Positions 1-11,539 of a DNA stretch of 64,000 bases are shown here, in pieces. Position 1 is the stretch's first letter; the number at the start of each line of letters is the position of its first letter. The notes below the pieces were generated by a model. That model worked only from the letters and a program-made list of their open reading frames with translations. It did no database searches and had not been told where the DNA came from. Source of the DNA: Nephrocerus scutellatus (Eukaryota; Arthropoda; Insecta; Diptera; Pipunculidae); assembly GCA_947095585.1 (NCBI GenBank), contig OX352761.1, positions 21,853,777 to 21,917,776 on the forward strand, in the 5' to 3' direction. The position numbers and the translations under genes are program-made.

Positions 1-834
1 AACTTTTTAATTATTTGTTTAGGCTACTGCAAAGAAACCAAAAAAAGATAAGAATCTAATTGACAGTTTTGGCGTTTTGACGTTTACTTTTCTTTTCTGC
101 ACCGGTGTCCCTCTCGATTCCACGTGTGTGTTTACATTTTTCTACATCGCGTTTTGACGAAAACTTCATTATTTAAATAAAATTTAATTAGAAGTAATGT
201 TGATAGAAGCAAGGATTTTATCCTTATTTAAGACAGGTGAATTCCAAACAGCTTCATGCTTTTAAGAGAGAACTAAAAAGATTTTATTAAGAAATTGACT
301 CTCACGCCCAAAATCAGCTCGCCTTAACTTTCCCTTCTACCAGCGACATCAACCGAAAGCGAATAAAAGTTTTTCCGCTGCAATGTCTGAAGCAATTGAC
401 AAATTTGAAGAACAGAAACAAAAGGCCAAAATAGCTGCAGCTGCAGAAGTTGCAAATAAAGAAGATTCAAACATAAAAGAAGATGATACCAGCGCCCGTT
501 TCATAAAGCATCGTCTAAAGAAACGCAAATGGGAGGAGTACAACTTGACCAAGCAAGAAGATTCTACCAAAAGAGCCAACTTTGATCCAGCCGAGCGGGT
601 GAAGCGGAAAAAGACTGCTATCGTAGTAGGGTATTCAGGGGCCAATTACTTTGGCATGCAACGAAATCCTGGTATGAAGACAATTGAAGAAGAACTCTTC
701 ACAGTGATGCTAAAACATAAATGGATTACCGAGGATGGGTACGAGCAAGCACAGAACGCTAACTTCCAGCGAGCAGCACGAACGGACAAGGGCGTATCTG
801 CCGCTCGGCAGGTGTGCTCTGTTAAACTGCGTAA
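1..834. repeat. Left copy of an exact direct repeat (PUS1 promoter and exon 1)
   Basis: Line-by-line reading shows bases 1-834 recurring at 5051-5884 with an offset of exactly 5050 and no difference that I noticed. The unit holds about 380 bases of upstream/5' UTR sequence plus the whole first coding exon of PUS1. Identity stops four bases after the exon 1 splice donor. The left limit lies at or beyond the window edge. It is either a very recent segmental duplication or an assembly or haplotype artefact. Confidence 0.9.
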
Positions 835-910
835 CCATGTAAAAAATGAGGACGGGGCTTGGATTGAAGATTTTCTGATATATCCAACCGGGAACACCTT
901 GCACAAGTAG
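383..910 (+). pseudogene. Truncated PUS1 exon 1 copy reading into antisense Alg9
   Basis: The first 448 bases match exon 1 of the complete PUS1 gene at 5433, including the TruA-type RTDKGV motif. After the donor position the sequence switches to Alg9-like DNA in the opposite orientation, so the frame picks up about 26 unrelated residues and stops at 910. PUS1 exons 2 and 3, which carry the rest of the catalytic fold, are absent from the following sequence. The donor has changed from GTAAGA to GTAACC, so splicing to a remote exon is unlikely. It is a truncated duplicate, probably non-functional, although its promoter region is intact in sequence. Confidence 0.8.
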
Positions 911-1333
911 ATACGTGTACGAACGCAAAGCGAATTTTGGACTGTATTCCCATGTCTGAAGACCGTGACCATTGATGATGTAGTGAAGAGGTTCCCAGTA
1001 ATTGAACGTTTCATCACAGTCCGAGATATATGCCCAAATGGCACTGCACAGTCGAGCGCTAACGAATGTCTTGAAAGCGGGCATTATTGCGTTTGCCTTT
1101 GAGGATGAAATAGCCGCACCGTCATTCGAGATGACAATGCTAATAAGACGTATTCCGATTTATTAGATAAGCGAACGAGTGATGTGTTCAGCAACTACTA
1201 ACCTCTTCTTTGATTCCTTTTTTGAAGTGCCTGAACTATTAGCATTGAGTTTCCGCGGAGGTCTTCTTGAGAATACCGAATTATTGTCAGATTTATTTAT
1301 GTTATATCGATGCCTTGCTGCCGGAGGGGACAT
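835..1333 (-). pseudogene. 5' fragment of an Alg9-like mannosyltransferase gene
   Basis: On the minus strand an ATG at 1333 opens exon 1 (1333-1203). It joins in phase 2 through a roughly 63-base GT-AG intron to exon 2 (from 1139). Exon 2 encodes the hallmark start of ALG9, an ER alpha-1,2-mannosyltransferase of dolichol-linked N-glycan assembly. The motifs SARLCSAIW, SDCDETFNYWEP and QTWEYSP are visible, and the acidic SDCDETFNYWEP segment is the conserved lumenal loop of this GT22 family. The reading stops at 835, where the sequence becomes PUS1 exon 1 in the opposite orientation. Most of the protein is therefore missing here. It is a broken fragment unless the join is an assembly error. 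Confidence 0.75.
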
Positions 1334-2595
1334 TATTAATATTAGAATAACTTTATCCTCTCCTTATGCGGCTTGACTAGAATAATTTTATTTATTAATT
1401 GTTGTGTTTAGTTTCGTGTTTGGTCGGTCATACAATGACAGCTGACAAAGTGACAAGAGACTTCAATTATTTCAATGCAAGGTCTATTAACAATAGAGTT
1501 TATTAAAAATATGGACTCAGACATTAAGTGCTAAGCAGAATGCTGGTCAGGATAAATCAAGGATATTTTATTAATAAGTATGAACTAAATCTTACGATTT
1601 TTGAAGTTCAACTTCATTGGGCGTGCCTAGGGGATAACTGAAATTAATTTGATCCGCATTTCCGTAGCGGTTGGTGTATATAATAAGAAATTAGTTAACT
1701 ACGTTATCAAATACCTTATCTTTACGATTTAGGTGACATTTACATTATAACAGAAAACATAATTGAAAATTTAAAATTGAGCGATTTCATAGAAAGTATG
1801 ACATTCCCGATGTGAATGTTTAAGTTAAATCGACGACTGCTATATTGTTGCTGAATTGGTGCTTTTTTAATAAACTTCTTAATTTGATAAGTTATTCTTA
1901 ATCGAAGTTATTGAAGAGTAATCAATGGAGAAATACATAAATTCTATAACTAATTGATTTTTTTTTTAATTTTATATGATTTTGTTGACACGCGTTATTT
2001 TCGAAATCGTGAAGTTTTTGTTTTTAAAATTTTCTTATTCAATTCATAACATTTATTCATGAGTCATAACATCCAAAATAAATTTTATTACTCTTTTGTC
2101 TTTAACCTGCATACATCAATTACTTGTAATATTAAAATTTCATAATTCATTATTCACTTCTAAATCGTATGAAGTAATTGGTAAAGTTTGCATTTTCACT
2201 ACTTCAAAGCAAATATTTAAAAGAATATGATTCCATTTTTGACGTGATTTTGAAGTGATTTATTTTAAATTGAAAAAGTAGCAAAATATTAGATTTGTTT
2301 TTGCATTTTGAATTTTTTGCTTGTTAAAGGTAGTCATCAATGGGCGTTTCCTGTACGTTTAGGCAAACACTTGATATTTATAATGTAAAGTTAAGTCTCT
2401 CTTGTAGAATACTTAATACTACATATGCTGGATGTACAACTTATACAATCATTGGCAATGCAATACTTACACCATATCACTTCAATAAAGTTGTACAATT
2501 TTTGGAAAATTCAATATATCACTGATAATGTTGTTTATTATTATTCTTTTAGATTACCTTAAAACGTTGAATAAAAAACTAAATCCAATTCCAAA
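1334..2595. other. AT-rich stretch without a gene; dispersed repeat at about 1975-2200
   Basis: No open frame here has gene-like composition. If the Alg9 fragment is real, its promoter would lie at the left end of this stretch. About 1975-2200 resembles 32220-32420: both contain a TTCTTATTCAAT-type block, a run around ATAACATT/CATTCAT and a block near CTTTTGTCTTTAA. They appear to be copies of one unclassified dispersed repeat. Confidence 0.5.
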
Positions 2596-4634
2596 CAGTA
2601 ATGGTCCAAACCATGAAAATGTAAGGGTACAATTATTGTGACATCACTAAACGACGGCAAAATTATTTGCACAACTGCAAATAATCTTCTGGATATAAAA
2701 CGGTAGTTAAACACCTACTTCTTCTTACTTACTTACTTCCTAATGCAAAACAATGCTATTATTAGTAGAACTTTCCGCAAAATATTACTACAGAAAAATC
2801 CAAAAACAAAAAACCCATAAAAGTGTATAAACTGAACCGGTAGAAGCAGAACATGTTAGCTAATAAAAATACATTTTTAATTTAAAATGTTAAAAACGAG
2901 TATTGTGCGTAGTAGTTTGCTTCGATCTGAAACAAATTTCAAACTGGCGTTGAATTATTTTTTTATTGCGATTTTTTTTTGTGATTTGTCAATGTTCATC
3001 CAGTTCTGAGCTATGTTTAAAGTTCAAGACTCTAGCTCAATGGGAAGTTAGCTTAAAATGAATTACAAAATTCCACCCGCATAGACAGACATACACGAAA
3101 GCGAGCTAATAAAAAATTGGCCAACCGGAAGTGGCAGTTTACTAGTACAGTTTTTCAAGTCTTTGCAAGTATCTCAAAAAGTATAGACTTATGAAAAATC
3201 TGTTAAGTGTAAACTAATTAGAAAAAATTAAAAAAAATTAAAAAAAATTAATATATATTTACTGAAGATTCAGGCCCCGTCCGTAAAAAAAAGTCTTGTT
3301 GTGGGCAAACCTCCTTTTTTTAAAGTAACGCATGTGAAAAAGTTCGAAAGGATTTAAATAAGAATCGTGAGGAGAATTTAGTGAAAGAAGAAGAAGAAGA
3401 AGAAGAAGAAGAAGAATAAAATTCAAGCCTACGTCACAGAAAACAAGCCCTATATAATACCAAAAATTAAGCGGATTCCGCTACATTTGCTACGGAGCAA
3501 AGTTATTTTTTATTTTTTTTTTATTTTTATTGTTTCTATTTAAAAGCAAGCGTCAAACAACCTGTTACGAAACTTAAAAGCCATTCCAAAATTATGATAT
3601 GGAGATGTTTATCATATTGTGGTGTGGTCCGTTGCTCCGTTCATATGACACAGTTACATTGTTTAACAATTTTAAATGTTGTTGCACTGGTGGCAGGAAT
3701 AATATTCATCGGGAGCGATTTCATCCTTTACTATGTTAATGCACAGCTTGGTACATCAAAATGTTTTTATCAAATGTAGGACAAGAAGCTTTTACATGGC
3801 CTCCGCCCTGAATTAAATGTCATAGAAAATGTTTGGCATATAGCGAAATCCAAAATTCCACAAAACATTGGAAAACCTGCATATGAAAAAAAAAAAACTG
3901 AATTTAAAGTTTGCTCGAGAGGACTTGGCCAACATACGAAAATCCATAAAGCAGAATTTTGACGAGCGCTTCGGCTCGATATTTGTTCGTGCCCTTTTCA
4001 TTTGTCCTGGTACTACAGACGAATCCGGCACATTTCACTGTTGAGTTGTTGGCCTTCAAGAGACGTCAAGTTGCAGAAGAACAGTAGTTTTCCCTGGCCA
4101 TGATCCACTGAATAAAGCATCGCGTCGTTTTTAGTTTCGTAATCTTTTTCCGTTTTGCTTTTTCAATGAATCAGAGAGAATTCTAAGAAAATAAATTGAA
4201 ACTGATTGAAATATATTGTAAATTACATTCCTTGGATTTTTGAATTTTAATAAAGGGCTTAGCCCAGCTTATTGCCGTGGCGCAAGTCATTCAGGGAGTT
4301 CTCCCTCTCCCTTGGTAATAAGTTTATCATATAAAAAAAAAAAAATTTTGTAACAGCTTGAAGTACAATTCCGGGGCAGCAAATTGATGGTTTGATTGTT
4401 TCAATGCCAAGACGCCTCTCAGAAGCTATTGCGGTAAAAGGAGCAAATACAACTTAATAGGTAATGCTACGCCAAATAAAACGAATGCGTTTAATATAAA
4501 AATATTTGCCATTTTTAGCTTTCAGGAGTGTTTCGAACAGTTAATTGCACTTGTGCAAATAATAATGCCGCGGTTTAGTGATGTCTCTCACAATAATTGT
4601 GCCACTTGAATTTTCAGTGTTTGAACCATTACTG
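2596..4634 (+). mobile_element. Tc1-like DNA transposon relic with long inverted termini
   Basis: The ends begin CAGTAATGGT and finish with the complement ACCATTACTG, and the inverted match continues imperfectly for about 100 bases on each side. Inside, on the plus strand, are decayed transposase pieces: an IMIWRCLSYCG block near 3595, an IENVWHIAK block near 3828 (normally part of the SPDLNPIENLW region), and a C-terminal SMPRRLSEAIAVKGANTT near 4400 followed by a stop. The last two blocks are separated by about 500 bases of foreign sequence, so the element is interrupted, and it has stops. A (GAA)n run lies near 3390-3417. I could not define a clear TA target duplication. Confidence 0.7.
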
Positions 4635-5050
4635 TTTAAAATTTGATTTTTATTTGTTTGCTGTGTTTTTTTAGTATCAGAGAATGGTTTTATTTTTCAG
4701 CTAAATGTTCCATAGTAGTCGATATGTCCCATGCTTAAAGAAGCAAACAACTACAACTGTCAAAAATGATCTGTATATTTTTCAGAGTAAAAAGATATCC
4801 GAGAATTTTTGGAGAGTAAAACAACGCCTCAAAGAAAAAAGATTTCTCGGAGAATGGTAAAAAATACATAAGAATTCTTACAGTTAAATTATCTCTCCGA
4901 TTACTCCGACACAAAAAAACACAGCCATTTTTTATTAAATTTATTCTGTGGTAACTAGTTATTTTTTTTTCAATTCATGTGCCATACGCCTCTCTGAATG
5001 TTTGAACACAAAAACATATATGAAATATAATTAAATAATGAATTTTATAT
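4635..5050. repeat. Dispersed repeat copy next to the Tc1 element
   Basis: About 4683-4920 resembles 31675-31865. Both share an AGAGTAAAAA start, a CTCGGAG/TCGGAG motif, and a block containing TTACAGTTAAATTATCTCTCC or a close variant. A shorter relative lies near 11215-11300. No coding potential was recognised. Confidence 0.5.
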
Positions 5051-5884
5051 AACTTTTTAATTATTTGTTTAGGCTACTGCAAAGAAACCAAAAAAAGATA
5101 AGAATCTAATTGACAGTTTTGGCGTTTTGACGTTTACTTTTCTTTTCTGCACCGGTGTCCCTCTCGATTCCACGTGTGTGTTTACATTTTTCTACATCGC
5201 GTTTTGACGAAAACTTCATTATTTAAATAAAATTTAATTAGAAGTAATGTTGATAGAAGCAAGGATTTTATCCTTATTTAAGACAGGTGAATTCCAAACA
5301 GCTTCATGCTTTTAAGAGAGAACTAAAAAGATTTTATTAAGAAATTGACTCTCACGCCCAAAATCAGCTCGCCTTAACTTTCCCTTCTACCAGCGACATC
5401 AACCGAAAGCGAATAAAAGTTTTTCCGCTGCAATGTCTGAAGCAATTGACAAATTTGAAGAACAGAAACAAAAGGCCAAAATAGCTGCAGCTGCAGAAGT
5501 TGCAAATAAAGAAGATTCAAACATAAAAGAAGATGATACCAGCGCCCGTTTCATAAAGCATCGTCTAAAGAAACGCAAATGGGAGGAGTACAACTTGACC
5601 AAGCAAGAAGATTCTACCAAAAGAGCCAACTTTGATCCAGCCGAGCGGGTGAAGCGGAAAAAGACTGCTATCGTAGTAGGGTATTCAGGGGCCAATTACT
5701 TTGGCATGCAACGAAATCCTGGTATGAAGACAATTGAAGAAGAACTCTTCACAGTGATGCTAAAACATAAATGGATTACCGAGGATGGGTACGAGCAAGC
5801 ACAGAACGCTAACTTCCAGCGAGCAGCACGAACGGACAAGGGCGTATCTGCCGCTCGGCAGGTGTGCTCTGTTAAACTGCGTAA
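5051..5884. repeat. Right copy of the exact direct repeat
   Basis: This is the same 834 bases as 1-834. Here the repeat flows into a good donor (GTAAGA) and the rest of an intact gene, so this copy is probably the original locus. Confidence 0.9.
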
Positions 5885-6792
5885 GATACAAATTATTGTC
5901 ATTTTAAAGTCGAAACTAGGTTTTGATCCCTTTCTTCCGCAGCTGACAATCTTGATATTGCCAGTGCCAATGCAGACCTTCCCGAGCAAATTCGAATTTT
6001 CGGCGCAAGGAGGGTAACTAAAGGCTTTAATGCCAAGGACCAGTGCAATGCAAGAACATATACATACACCTTACCGACGGTGGCGTTCGGTCATCATACA
6101 GTGGAGCACGAATTTGAGACATTTCGGATTAATCCGGATCAACTAAAAAGACTTAACGAGATCCTTGCTATGTATGAGGGCACAAAGAACTTCCATAATT
6201 TTACCAGTCGCAAGTGAGTCGTAATTTCTCAGCAGAAGTAGTTTTTACATTGATTTGTGTTTCTTTCACCTTAAGACAATTTCTAGACCCATCGGCAAAG
6301 CGATATATAATGTCTTTTTCATGTTCAGAACCATTCCTTAGTCCGCAGGGTGTTGAATTCGCTACCATTAAAGTCAAAGGGCAGAGTTTCATGTTGCATC
6401 AGATTCGAAAAATGGTTGGTCTTACTATAGCTGTTGTCCGAGGGAACACTACGACCAAAACAATTGAGCGCGCTTTTACAGAGGAACGGCTTGATTTGCC
6501 TATGGCCCCTGGATTGGGACTGGTACTCGACACAGTGCATTACGATCGTTACAATGAGCGCTACGGAAGCGATGGCATTCATGAACCGCTAACGTGGGCA
6601 GCGGAAACGGACGAAATCAATGCATTTATCGAAAAATATATTTACTCAAATATCTATGAGACGGAGTTTAAAGAAAAATCCCTTGTCGCATGGATTGAGA
6701 CCCTTTCGCTGCACTCCTATGCTGAAAGGCAAAGCGAAAGCAAGGTAGATGAAACGGCGGAAAAAAACGGAAGCGGTGATGATGAGGAATAG
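5433..6792 (+). CDS. Pus1: tRNA pseudouridine synthase 1 (PUS1, TruA family)
   Basis: PUS1 isomerises uridines to pseudouridine in tRNAs and some other RNAs, in nucleus and mitochondria. Three exons join in phase: 5433-5880, 5943-6213 and 6276-6792, giving 411 residues. Visible hallmarks are a lysine-rich N-terminus, IVVGYSGANYFGMQ at the start of the TruA fold, and AARTDKGVSA with the catalytic aspartate at residue 135. After the first intron come RVTKGFNAK and ARTYTYTLP, then NFTSRK spliced to QFLDPSAKRYI, and the C-terminal SFMLHQIRKMVGL helix typical of the family. The exon 3 acceptor (CTTAAG) is weak but is fixed by phase and homology. Length fits animal PUS1. An AATAAA lies at 6824-6829. 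The gene converges on Srp72, with 116 bases between stop codons, and its first exon is duplicated at 383. Confidence 0.95.
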
Positions 6793-6823
6793 TTGGGAGT
6801 TATAACTACCTGGTATTTTTACG

Positions 6824-6863
6824 AATAAAGAGAAAGAATACCCAAAATGTGTAAATGTTTATT
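6824..6863. terminator. Opposed poly(A) signals of PUS1 and Srp72
   Basis: AATAAA on plus at 6824-6829 and AATAAA on minus at 6863-6858 lie between the two convergent stop codons. The two mRNA 3' ends probably abut or overlap. Confidence 0.6.
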
Positions 6864-6908
6864 ATATTATATTTTACTTTATGCGAAGCACGAAATGCTG
6901 CTTAAAAT

Positions 6909-9195
6909 TTAATGTCTGCCACCCTTCTTCTTTTTGTGAGTGCCACCCTTGCGGTGTTGTTGGCGAGGTCCAGGTGTGGGTTCCTGGTAAACTGGAGTTG
7001 CTGGAGAATTCTTTAAATTGACTCTGTTCGACATGTCGCTGTGAAAGAAAAATAAAACAATAAAGTCGGGTAATCTACGCTTTAACATTAAAGCTGTCTA
7101 TAGTTTACTATTGTTCAGCGGCTCCGGTGGACATTCCCTGAGAACCCTTGATAATATCCTTTGCACGACGATCTCGCTTCTTGCGGAAACCAGTTCTTTC
7201 GTATTTAGGCAACCACCGCTCTGGGTCTGGAGGAACTTCTGCGTTGTAGTTATTTGGCAGTTTGCCCTTACGTTTGCGATTTCGGGGTTTTTTCTTCACG
7301 TCAGCTGGCGTTATGGGTGATTGTTCAATCTTGGCAATTGCTGACTTCTTAGCTGCCTTGGGAGACATTACCCAGTTGGCTGCCTCGAGAGCATCGATTT
7401 CAGAAGTGATAGTAAGCGTCTCCAACGCTGGAAGCTTTTTGCTTATGTCCAGGGCCCTTTTGGGGTCGAATTGGGCATAAGCAATGACCAATTGTGCCAG
7501 GACTTTCATATCATATGGCTTTAACTTGAGCAGTTCTTCAAGGGAACTGGCCGCCGTCTCCGGGGCACCGCCACGAAGATGAAATTCTGCAGCCTGACGC
7601 CACATGTCAGAAAGATCGGCACTGCTCACCTAGATGCAGAAATATTGAGTTTATAACTGTCGATTGGTTTAACAAATAGAAGGGCGGCGACCTACATTGT
7701 TCTTCTTGTACCAGTCAACGGCTGATTTAAGCAGCGCTGACGCTGCTGGCTTGTTGTCGGTTCCCAAATAGAGTGTGACTAAAGCGGAAACTACACCAGG
7801 CTTATACTTAGCTTCGCCTAACGAGAAAAGAACTTCAATTGCTTCCTTCCGATTACCCTATAACCAAAAAATATACATATTACATATAAAAAAGATGCAA
7901 ACATTTTGAACAACCAACCTGCGATAAAAGCATTTGAATGATTGCAAATTTCGAAGCAAAGGTATTTTCCTTGTTGGCGGCAGCATGTTTGTTGAGCAAT
8001 TCAACAGCCTCCTTGTTCTTCTTGTCCTTGATCAATTGTGAGCAGCGGATCAAAATCGATTGGAATTCCAAATCAGGGTACGTCTGAACAAGTTTCTGAC
8101 ACAATTGCTGTACTTGATCGCTGGCATTGGTGAACAAAGCTAACAAACAATTGTTTAATGCAATGGCCTTTTTCTGGCGTGTGGTCAGTTTAGATTCACA
8201 CGACTCAGCCATTGCTGAACGGATTTTCTTCTTTGAATCGAAGACATTCTGATCTTTGTTAATAACCACCGAATTGTTGCTAGCTACGGCAACTAAAGCT
8301 GGATCTTTCGGTTTGTTCTTCAAGCAATCCGCATAAATAGCTGCTGCCTCTTTAAGCTTGCCCTGCATCTGCAGACAGTAAGCAAGCTGTACACGTATAA
8401 TATCCATTTCATCACGAATCTCATCCTCGGAGGCGCCCTCCTCTTCAAAAGCTTCACGGCAGATCTTTTCACTAGTGCGCAACTTGCGTTCAGCCTCTGC
8501 AAACTTTTGCTTATTGGCCAACGCACACGAGCTGTTGTAATATTGCTCATATGTTTCCTCCGGGATATTTGGGATTTCCTTGGTCTAGCGTGTGTTGTGT
8601 TAATAAAAATTTTAATAGAATTTACTTATAGTTTATTGCTGGTGCTCACCTCATCGAAAACCAAATGAGCGACAACAGCACTCAAATTGGTCCGCCGCTC
8701 ATCGTCATAATCGTCCGTGGTGTTCTTGATTATATCCCTGTACGAGTCAAAGCATTCTTCGTAACGTTCCAAACGGTAGAGGACCTGCGTGCGTAGCTCC
8801 TTCAAGTTTGGCGGCAATGGAGTATTCCCACTATCATCGATCGTTTTAAGTGCCTTCTCCGGATAGTTAAGTCGGTACTCGCAATAGGCGCGTTCAAATA
8901 CCAGACCAGTAAGCCTATTCTTTTCGATAAATTTGAAGGCCTCCTCGAATTTCGACACTTGAATAAAGCAAATTACTTTGCAATGCAGTGCGGTCTGGTC
9001 GTTGGCGGAGACACCCAAAACTATAAATCAACAGAAAATGTATAGAGACCTAGATCGAATATTTTTCGTTCTTTGTCACTCACTGCGATTGGCTGCTTTC
9101 ATGGCCTTTTCAAATTCTCCATTTTGGCCAAACTTATGTAGATCCGCATATGCTGCCTTGATGATAGCATCTTTGGGATTTAAATCTTTAGACAT
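6909..9195 (-). CDS. Srp72: Signal recognition particle subunit SRP72
   Basis: SRP72 binds SRP68 and 7SL RNA in the cytosolic particle that targets secretory proteins to the ER. Six minus-strand exons join in phase: 9195-9084, 9020-8650, 8584-7919, 7857-7696, 7629-7109 and 7038-6909, giving about 653 residues, close to the human protein. The N-terminal two thirds are TPR-like helices. Exon 5 carries the RNA-binding signature PDPERWLPKYERTGFR, followed by KGSQGMSTG. Read without splicing, exon 5 ends at a TAG at 7110. A donor that overlaps that stop (TA|GTAAAC) joins in phase to exon 6, which adds a basic tail ending HKKKKGGRH, as expected of SRP72. That last junction is the least certain. The start ATG at 9195 is the only one upstream of the TPR region. 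The promoter lies in the 9.2-kb region. Confidence 0.93.
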
Positions 9196-10257
9196 TTTAC
9201 GGATTTTTCCGTTGTTTTTTTAATAAAAGTGATTCTTTCTTTTCTAGTTACCATATAAACACCCTTCAGATTCACTACCAAAGAGTGTACAAAGTGCTAC
9301 AAAACCAATTAGTAAAATAATTAACCATCAACTTGGAAAAAAGATATCAGCGCTTTGACAGCAGTGTTGAAAATCGTGACGTGGGACAACGTATTAAAAA
9401 GTTAACTAACGATTGTGAATCATATTTTATTCTGAAGTAAAAAGTACTTGACAGCTGAAAGTCGTTGCCAAATTGTGTACGTAAATGAACGTACCGAGTA
9501 ACAAATGAATATTATTCTATTATTTGTTAAAATCAATTATTTAATTATCTATATCTTTATATAATTATCTATATTATAAAAAAAATTAAAAAAAGAATTA
9601 AATAATATTGAGAAATTGCAACTACTCGTCTTTAATTATTACAACTCTTCGTTATTTAATAGTAAATTTCATGACTACAATGTCATGTAGAGTTTTGGTC
9701 AAATTTCTTCTTGGAATTGTAAATTGAATTCTATAGCTTAGTTCAAAGTTCGACCACCATATTTTATATGGTTACAATATTCAAAATTCCTTGTCAATTT
9801 ATATGTTTATTGGTAATTATTGTTTTTCTATGTTTTATTATACATTTTTGTACATGAAATACGTGAATATTAAATAATTACTTTTTATATTTAATAAAAT
9901 ACAAAAACAACATTATTGCAAATCTTCAGAGGAAAATTAAGTTCTAAAAACCAATTCGTTTTTGACTCACTCAAATGATAAATCTTTATAAATTCTGTTT
10001 TGAATTACATACTCAATGATGTTCATTGCTTTTACTCTGCTTTACTCTAGTTAGTTCTTCTTTTCTTCTTTCCTTTACCCTCTTCCTTTCCTTTTATCAA
10101 TTTCATAACACCCACGCTAAGCATTATAAAGGCGCAAATCCCTTGAGCGTGTGTACATTATAAAAAAAACCAAAAACAAAATAAAAATGTTTATGTCCAT
10201 TCTCTTATAACCAAAAGTATACTGAATTCAACTATAAATGCTGAAAAAAAAACACAT
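9196..10257. other. AT-rich intergenic DNA upstream of Srp72
   Basis: No gene was found. About 10060-10160 contains a short dispersed motif (CCACGCTAAGCATTATAA and a GCGTG near ATTATAAAAAAAA). Related copies lie at about 26090-26185 and, inverted, at about 39600-39670. About 10195-10270 resembles 49845-49915 (shared ATAACCAAAAGTATACTGAA). Confidence 0.5.
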
Positions 10258-11160
10258 ACAAAGCACTGTGGTTAAAAATAAAAACAAGCAAATGTAAAAA
10301 AAACTCAGTTTTTCGGGTACACTTTGTGCTTTTATGTATAGATCGACACATGCCACTTGCCATACGCCAAACAGTTCTTTTAGTTTTACATTGTATTATA
10401 TGGTAATAACCGCCAAATTATCCGTTTTTGAGGTCGGTCCGAGCCTATTTCAAAGTATTTTCTTTTTTCCATGCATCACACACGCGGCACGTGACTCACG
10501 CCACACGCGGGATATAAAAATTGGCCCTTAGATTGAGTTACTCACAAAATTTCAGCCCTCTAGTTCGTGCGAAAGGTGATTAAAAAGGACCTCAAAAAAC
10601 GAGAAAATGGCGACATTACCACCCATCACACGCGTCATATGCGAACGGTACACACGTCACACGCGGAATATAAAAAAAAAAAATGCTACTTGCGATATAG
10701 ACACTCACTCTCTAGGTCTAATGAAAAAAGTCGAGAACAAACATTTCTACCCTTCACCAGACGCGGAATATAAAAAATGCCTGACTGAGACAGTCACAAA
10801 ATTTCAGCTCTCTAGGTCGTGTAAAAGGTTGCTCAAAGAAAACAAAAGAAACCAACCATCCATCACACGTGTCACTCGCGGAATATAAAAATGCTATTTG
10901 GAACCTGAAATAATTTGAAAGTTTAAAAGGACCTCAAAAAAGTCGAGAACGAAAATTTCTACCCTTCACACATACGCGGAATATAAAAAATGCCTGAGTG
11001 AGACAGTCACAAAATTTTAACCCTCTCTAGGTCGTGTAAAAGGTTGCTCAAAGAAAACAAAAGAAAAAATATGTTCAACCATCACACGCGCCACACGCGT
11101 CACTCGCGGAATATAAAAATGCTATTTGGAACCTGAAATAATTTGAAAATACAGAAAAAT
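10258..11160. repeat. Satellite-like block with ACACGCG/GGAATATAAAAA units
   Basis: The phrases TCACACGCGGAATATAAAAA, GACAGTCACAAAATTT, CTCTAGGTCGTG and GTTGCTCAAAGAAAAC recur in the same order at intervals of roughly 100-200 bases. The block starts with a leader containing CAGTTTTTCGGGTACA and a GATCGACACATGCC segment. A second block with the same leader and units lies at 54786-55400. Small open frames inside it look like repeat by-products and are not called. Confidence 0.7.
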
Positions 11161-11539
11161 AGGGGTCAAGTTAAATAAAAGTTTTTAAAAAAAACACAAC
11201 TGATAAGTGTTCTGACAGATCTGATCAAAGAAAATATTATGGTTTTTATCGAATAAGTAATTTGTCTGTTCTCTTCGATTTCTCCGACATAAAAAAAGCC
11301 TTAAATATCATATTATTTGTGAGTGGGTGCAGAGTAAGCAGATAAACGTGCCCTACACCTATACTTATGAAATGATTGCATATGTGCTTACCAAAGAACT
11401 TAGCACGACAAACATTTTAAGATCTGTTCCGCAATGGGGATGAAGTTTTAAAATTTAATTTAATTTAGTGGGAGTGTTGAAATCAAAACATATTCCCTAT
11501 ACTGTTAAATTAACATGTATGCAACTTCACCCTGTTTAA

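Noticed and set aside
349..645. Minus-strand frame, repeated at 5399-5695
   Set aside because: It is antisense to PUS1 exon 1 and is duplicated only because that exon is.
10334..10888. Overlapping small plus-strand frames rich in H, T and R
   Set aside because: They fall in a repeat block and simply read the ACACGCG units; no domain or start context.
10258..11160. A CRISPR-like array, because short repeats recur at intervals
   Set aside because: Repeat units are imperfect and of unequal spacing, spacers are related to one another, and the host is an insect nuclear genome.
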